From the NCBI RefSeq assembly GCF_013387485.1, contig NZ_JABBXB010000005.1:62001-126000 (forward strand): a DNA stretch of 64,000 nt, in the 5' to 3' direction. The DNA is from Stenotrophomonas sp. SAM-B. GTDB lineage: Bacteria; Pseudomonadota; Gammaproteobacteria; Xanthomonadales; Xanthomonadaceae. Under the pieces are notes generated by a model, which saw only the letters and a program-made list of their open reading frames with translations, was not told where the DNA came from and made no database searches. Shown piece after piece: positions 60,754-64,000 of this stretch. Each line of letters begins with the position of its first letter. Within the stretch, counting starts at the first letter, position 1. A program made the translations under genes and the position numbers.

Positions 60754-61995
60754 ATGAGCACGTCCACCGCCGCGGCCCGCGCTCCCTCCATGCATTGGGG
60801 CCTTCTGGTCGCCGCCTCCGCCATCCTCATGGTCACCATGGGCGTCCGCCAGACCTCCGGCCTCTATGTCGACCCCATCCACCGCGGCACCGGCGTCAGC
60901 ATCGTCGAGATCAGCTTTGCGCTGGCCATCGGTCAATTCGTCTGGGGCGCGGTGCAACCGGTGTTCGGGGCCGTCGCCGATCAGCGCGGCGCCCTGCCGG
61001 TGCTCATCTTCGGTGCGCTGCTGCTGGCGGCCGGGCTGCTGCTCGCCCCGCTGCTGACCAGCCCACTCGGCATGACCTTCACCCTCGGCCTGCTCATGGC
61101 CGCAGGTGCCGGTGCCGGCAGTTTCTCCGTGCTGATCGGCGCCACCGCCCACCGCCTGCCCACCGAAAAGCGGTCGTTCGCCGCCGGCCTCATCAATGCC
61201 GGCGGCTCGCTGGGCCAGTTCGTATTCGCGCCGCTGGTGCAATGGATCATCGGCACCGCCGGCTGGGCGCGCGCCATGATCACGATGGCCGTCATCACGC
61301 TGCTCTCGGTTCCTTTGGCCTGGCCGCTGCGCCGTCGCACCGGTGACCACGCGCCTGCCGTCGGCGGGACCGATGAAGGTGGCCTGCGCGCACAACTGCG
61401 CGTCGCCCTGCGCGATCGCAGCTACTGGTATCTGCATCTGGGCTTCTTCACCTGTGGCCTGCACATCGCCTTCCTGGTCACCCATCTCCCCGGCGAGATC
61501 GCGCTGTGTGGCCTCTCGCCCACTGTCGCCTCCTCCTCCATCGCGCTGATCGGCCTGTTCAACGTCGCCGGCAGCCTGATTGTCGGCGCCCTCGGCCAGC
61601 GCTACCGCATGAAGTACCTGCTGTTCTGGATGTACGCCAGCCGCGCCGTGATGATCGGGGTCTACCTCGTCGCTCCGCCCACCCCGCTCACCTTCTACGT
61701 CTTCTCCGCCGCGCTCGGCTTCACCTGGCTGGCCACCGTTCCGCCCACCGCAGGCCTGGTCGGCAAGCTGTTCGGTCCGCGCTACCTCGGCACCCTGTTC
61801 GGCCTGACCCTGCTCTCGCACCAGCTCGGCGGCTTTTTCGGCGCATGGCTGGGCGGGCTCGCCCTGGCCCACACCGGCAATTACCTGTGGATGTGGTACG
61901 CCGACATGGGCCTGGCCGTGCTCGCCGCGTTGATCAATCTGCCCATCCGCGAGGCCCGGATGGGGGGCTGTCACGGCGTGCCCGCCCCGCGCTGA
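60754..61995 (+). CDS. MFS transporter
   Basis: 413 aa, twelve hydrophobic helices, with the MFS loop 2-3 motif as GAVADQRGALPVLIFGALL (residues about 67-85). A short cytoplasmic start (MSTSTAAARAPSMHWG) precedes the first helix, and YWYLHLGFFTCGLHIAFLVTHLP starts the second half. The pattern with HW.....A...M....GVRQTSGLYVDPI suggests the oxalate/formate-antiporter or CynX-like subfamilies. Substrate unknown. It has its own terminator-free gap before tetR; a 14-bp tandem repeat lies downstream. Confidence 0.88.
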   Translation: MSTSTAAARAPSMHWGLLVAASAILMVTMGVRQTSGLYVDPIHRGTGVSIVEISFALAIGQFVWGAVQPVFGAVADQRGALPVLIFGALLLAAGLLLAPLLTSPLGMTFTLGLLMAAGAGAGSFSVLIGATAHRLPTEKRSFAAGLINAGGSLGQFVFAPLVQWIIGTAGWARAMITMAVITLLSVPLAWPLRRRTGDHAPAVGGTDEGGLRAQLRVALRDRSYWYLHLGFFTCGLHIAFLVTHLPGEIALCGLSPTVASSSIALIGLFNVAGSLIVGALGQRYRMKYLLFWMYASRAVMIGVYLVAPPTPLTFYVFSAALGFTWLATVPPTAGLVGKLFGPRYLGTLFGLTLLSHQLGGFFGAWLGGLALAHTGNYLWMWYADMGLAVLAALINLPIREARMGGCHGVPAPR

Positions 61996-62017
61996 GCTCA
62001 CCCGCCCTCGACATTGC

Positions 62018-62045
62018 CCAGCGCGCGCCAACCAGCGCGCGCCAA
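62018..62045. repeat. 14-bp tandem direct repeat
   Basis: CCAGCGCGCGCCAA occurs twice without a gap (62018-62031 and 62032-62045) in the space between the MFS and tetR genes. Confidence 0.8.
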
Positions 62046-62069
62046 AACCGACACCTCCCCCTTCCGCGC

Positions 62070-62085
62070 CGGACAGTTGTGTCCG
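62070..62085. promoter_or_regulatory. TetR-type operator candidate
   Basis: CGGACAGTTGTGTCCG, perfect inverted 6-bp arms around GTTG, ending 11 bp before the tetR start codon. Confidence 0.55.
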
Positions 62086-62095
62086 ATGATGCGGC

Positions 62096-62662
62096 ATGCC
62101 TACCCAACGTGCCGACGCGGCCGCCCGCCGCGCCCAGATCCTCGACGCTGCCGATGCCGTGTTCGGCCAGCACGGTGTCACCGCCCCCCTGGATCTGGTG
62201 GTCGAACGTGCGCAGGTCGGCCGCGCCACCCTGTACCGCAACTTCCCTGACCGCACCGCGCTGGTCGAGGCCCTGCTCCAGCGCACCGTCAACCGCATCG
62301 CCCGGCAGGTACAGACCCTGGGCGACCGCGACGACGCGCTGTTCGAGGTGCTCGAGAGCATGGCCAACCGCATCGTGCAGTCACCGGCCCTGTCGGACTA
62401 CTGGCGCGCCGTCGATCCCGACCAGATTCCGATCCGGGCCGCGCGCGAGACCATTTACGAACTGCTGCGCGAACCGATCGCGCGCGCGATCGCCGCCGGC
62501 CTGTGCCGGCCGGATCTGGAAACGACGGACATTTCACTCATCTCAGGCATGCTGGGAGCCGCGCTGCGTGGCAAGACGCGTGACGAACGCGCCCGGCTGG
62601 TCACGCGCGCCCTGCAATTGCTGCGTGGCGGATTGCGGGGGCCTGCCGACGGGGAGAGATGA
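62096..62662 (+). CDS. TetR/AcrR family transcriptional regulator
   Basis: 188 aa. HTH at residues about 10-55: ARRAQILDAADAVFGQHGVTAPLDLVVERAQVGRATLYRNFPDRTALVEALLQRTV. The C-terminal helical effector domain is followed by an Arg-rich tail. The regulator overlaps the downstream MFS gene (ATGA), so both are one transcript, probably repressed through the palindrome at 62070-62085 and induced by the exporter's substrate. Confidence 0.93.
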   Translation: MPTQRADAAARRAQILDAADAVFGQHGVTAPLDLVVERAQVGRATLYRNFPDRTALVEALLQRTVNRIARQVQTLGDRDDALFEVLESMANRIVQSPALSDYWRAVDPDQIPIRAARETIYELLREPIARAIAAGLCRPDLETTDISLISGMLGAALRGKTRDERARLVTRALQLLRGGLRGPADGER

Positions 62663-64000
62663 TGTCGCAGTACCTCAAGCCGGTTCCGGACTGGGAGGAG
62701 CACGAAAAACCGACCCTGCCGGGCTCGGCCTCGATGCCGTGGCATCCCCCGCACCGCCGCGTGGCCTATGCGCTGGTCGCCCTGCTGGTCGGCATCACCG
62801 GTGGCCTGGGCAATGCACTGGTCAGCGCCAACCTGCCGTTCCTGCAGGGCCAGCTCGGGCTCACCCCGGCGCAGGGCAGCTGGCTGGTGGCGGCCTATGC
62901 GATGGTCAACGTGACCGCCAACCTGCTTGCCTTCAAGTTCCGCCAGCAGTACGGCATCCGCCTGTTCGCCGAGATCGGGCTGGGCCTGTATGCCGCCCTC
63001 GCGGTGCTGCATCTGTTCGTCGGCACGTTCGAGACCACCGTGTTGATGCGCGCGGCCAGCGGCTTCGCCGGCGCGGCCTGTACCACCCTGGGCACCCTGT
63101 ACATGCTGCAGTCGCTGCCGCGCAGATACACGGGCAATCTGCTGGTGATCGGCGTCGGCATCTCGCAGCTCGCGGTGCCGATCGCCTGGCTGGTTTCGCC
63201 CGGGCTGGTCGACACCGGGCAGTGGCACAACCTGTATCTGTTCGAAGCCGGCCTCGCCCTGTGCGCGTTCGCCGCCGTGGTCGTGCTCAAGCTGCCGCCC
63301 GGCGCGCAGATCAAGGCCTTCGAACCGCTCGACTTCCTGACCTTCGCCCTGCTCGCCCCCGCGGTCGGCCTGCTGGTGGTCGTGCTCGCGCAGGGATACA
63401 CGCGCTGGTGGCTGGATACCCCGTGGCTGGGCTGGGCGCTGGTCGCCTCGATCGCGCTGTCCACCACCGCCTTCATCATCGAGCACTACCGCCGCAATCC
63501 GCTGCTGCAGACGCGGTGGCTGGCCAGCCTGCCGGTGGTCCATTTCATCATCGGGGCGTTCCTGATCCGCTTCCTGACCACCGAGCAGTCCTACGGCGTG
63601 GTCGGCCTGATGCGCACGCTGGGCATGGGGCCGGACCAGATGCGCCCGTTGTTCGCGGTGATCCTGGCCGGCGTGATCACCGGCATGGCCGCCAGCTCGC
63701 TGACCTTCGGCCCGAAGCGGCTGATCCCGCAGCTGCTGATGGCGATCCTGCTGCTCGGCAGCGCCGCCCTGCTCGACCAGAGTCGCACCAGCCAGGACCG
63801 GCCGCACGATTTCTTCGCCAGCCAGTTCCTGGCGTCGGTCGGCGCGGGCATGTTCATGGGCCCGCTGATCATGCTCGGCATCACCCAGGCCTTGAAGCAG
63901 GGCGTGGACCACATGATCACCTTCCTGGTCACCCTCTCGATCACCCAGACCCTCGGCGGCCTGGCCGGCTCGGCGGTGCTGGGCACCTACCAGTTGCACC
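62659..64000 (+). CDS. DHA2-type MFS drug exporter (partial)
   Basis: Open frame of 447 codons to the window edge, so the C-terminus is missing. The start ATG 62659 overlaps the tetR stop; a second ATG follows directly. MFS architecture with at least eleven hydrophobic segments visible, beginning RRVAYALVALLVGITGGLGNALVSANLPFLQGQLGLTPAQGSWLVAAYAMVNVTANLL. The long helix count and this first-helix pattern suggest a 14-helix DHA2 (EmrB-like) protein. An EmrA-like membrane fusion protein may lie downstream. Confidence 0.88.
   Translation, partial: MMSQYLKPVPDWEEHEKPTLPGSASMPWHPPHRRVAYALVALLVGITGGLGNALVSANLPFLQGQLGLTPAQGSWLVAAYAMVNVTANLLAFKFRQQYGIRLFAEIGLGLYAALAVLHLFVGTFETTVLMRAASGFAGAACTTLGTLYMLQSLPRRYTGNLLVIGVGISQLAVPIAWLVSPGLVDTGQWHNLYLFEAGLALCAFAAVVVLKLPPGAQIKAFEPLDFLTFALLAPAVGLLVVVLAQGYTRWWLDTPWLGWALVASIALSTTAFIIEHYRRNPLLQTRWLASLPVVHFIIGAFLIRFLTTEQSYGVVGLMRTLGMGPDQMRPLFAVILAGVITGMAASSLTFGPKRLIPQLLMAILLLGSAALLDQSRTSQDRPHDFFASQFLASVGAGMFMGPLIMLGITQALKQGVDHMITFLVTLSITQTLGGLAGSAVLGTYQLH

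Noticed and set aside
57832..62373. Minus-strand open frame of about 1500 codons across the receptor, MFS and tetR genes
   Set aside because: It is antisense to three clearly conserved genes; high GC keeps stop codons rare. Only its last part (MerC, 57832-58245) is real.

Overview
The window is a high-GC stretch of chromosome from a gammaproteobacterium of the Xanthomonadaceae. Stenotrophomonas (S. maltophilia group) is the best fit. The gene order rpsB-tsf-pyrH-frr-uppS-cdsA-dxr-rseP-bamA-lpxD-fabZ-lpxA-lpxB-rnhB-dnaE-accA is that of the order, and short intergenic hairpins headed by GTAG (or GCAG) look like the SMAG repeats described from S. maltophilia. I see no rRNA, tRNA, CRISPR array, prophage, integrase or insertion sequence. 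This is core and near-core genome, not an island, and I found no convincing undescribed multi-gene system.

Layout. 1-324: 3' end of a probable fimbrial chaperone. 320-23547: the long plus-strand housekeeping block, covering translation (rpsB, tsf, frr), UMP kinase, undecaprenyl-PP and CDP-diacylglycerol synthesis, MEP isoprenoid synthesis (dxr), envelope stress and outer-membrane assembly (rseP, bamA), lipid A and fatty acid synthesis (lpxD, fabZ, lpxA, lpxB, accA), and replication (rnhB, dnaE). Two genes are interposed near its start: an AIM24-family protein on the minus strand and an HDOD-GGDEF protein. An unrecognised lipoprotein sits between dnaE and accA. 23603-41771: mixed single genes, namely a HemJ/CopD-like membrane protein, a methyltransferase, intracellular PHB depolymerase, a PadR/sensor pair, a cyclophilin, two EamA exporters, a LysR regulator, lipoproteins, an ABC half-transporter, a serine hydrolase, VOC and DUF72 proteins, and an AAA ATPase.

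41838-47922 is a minus-strand run of three cyclic-di-GMP proteins (GAF-GGDEF, 7TM-GGDEF, PAS-GGDEF-EAL) interrupted by rluF; the helicase deaD lies upstream of it. 50316-57713 holds an S4 protein, a ubiquinone-type hydroxylase, MAPEG and DUF4019 proteins, a ClpP-like lipoprotein, an Ada-AlkA fusion overlapping an ogt-type methyltransferase (alkylation repair), a nucleotide pyrophosphatase/phosphodiesterase and the small ribosomal protein bTHX.

57832-60597 is the most interesting locus: a MerC-domain membrane protein and a histidine-rich TonB-dependent receptor resembling ZnuD are divergently transcribed, and each start is preceded by a Zur-box-like sequence. The window ends with an MFS transporter and a tetR-MFS (DHA2-type) efflux pair cut by the window edge.

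Gene calls rest on conserved motifs and known neighbour order read by eye. Promoters, operators and repeats are pattern matches without statistical testing.
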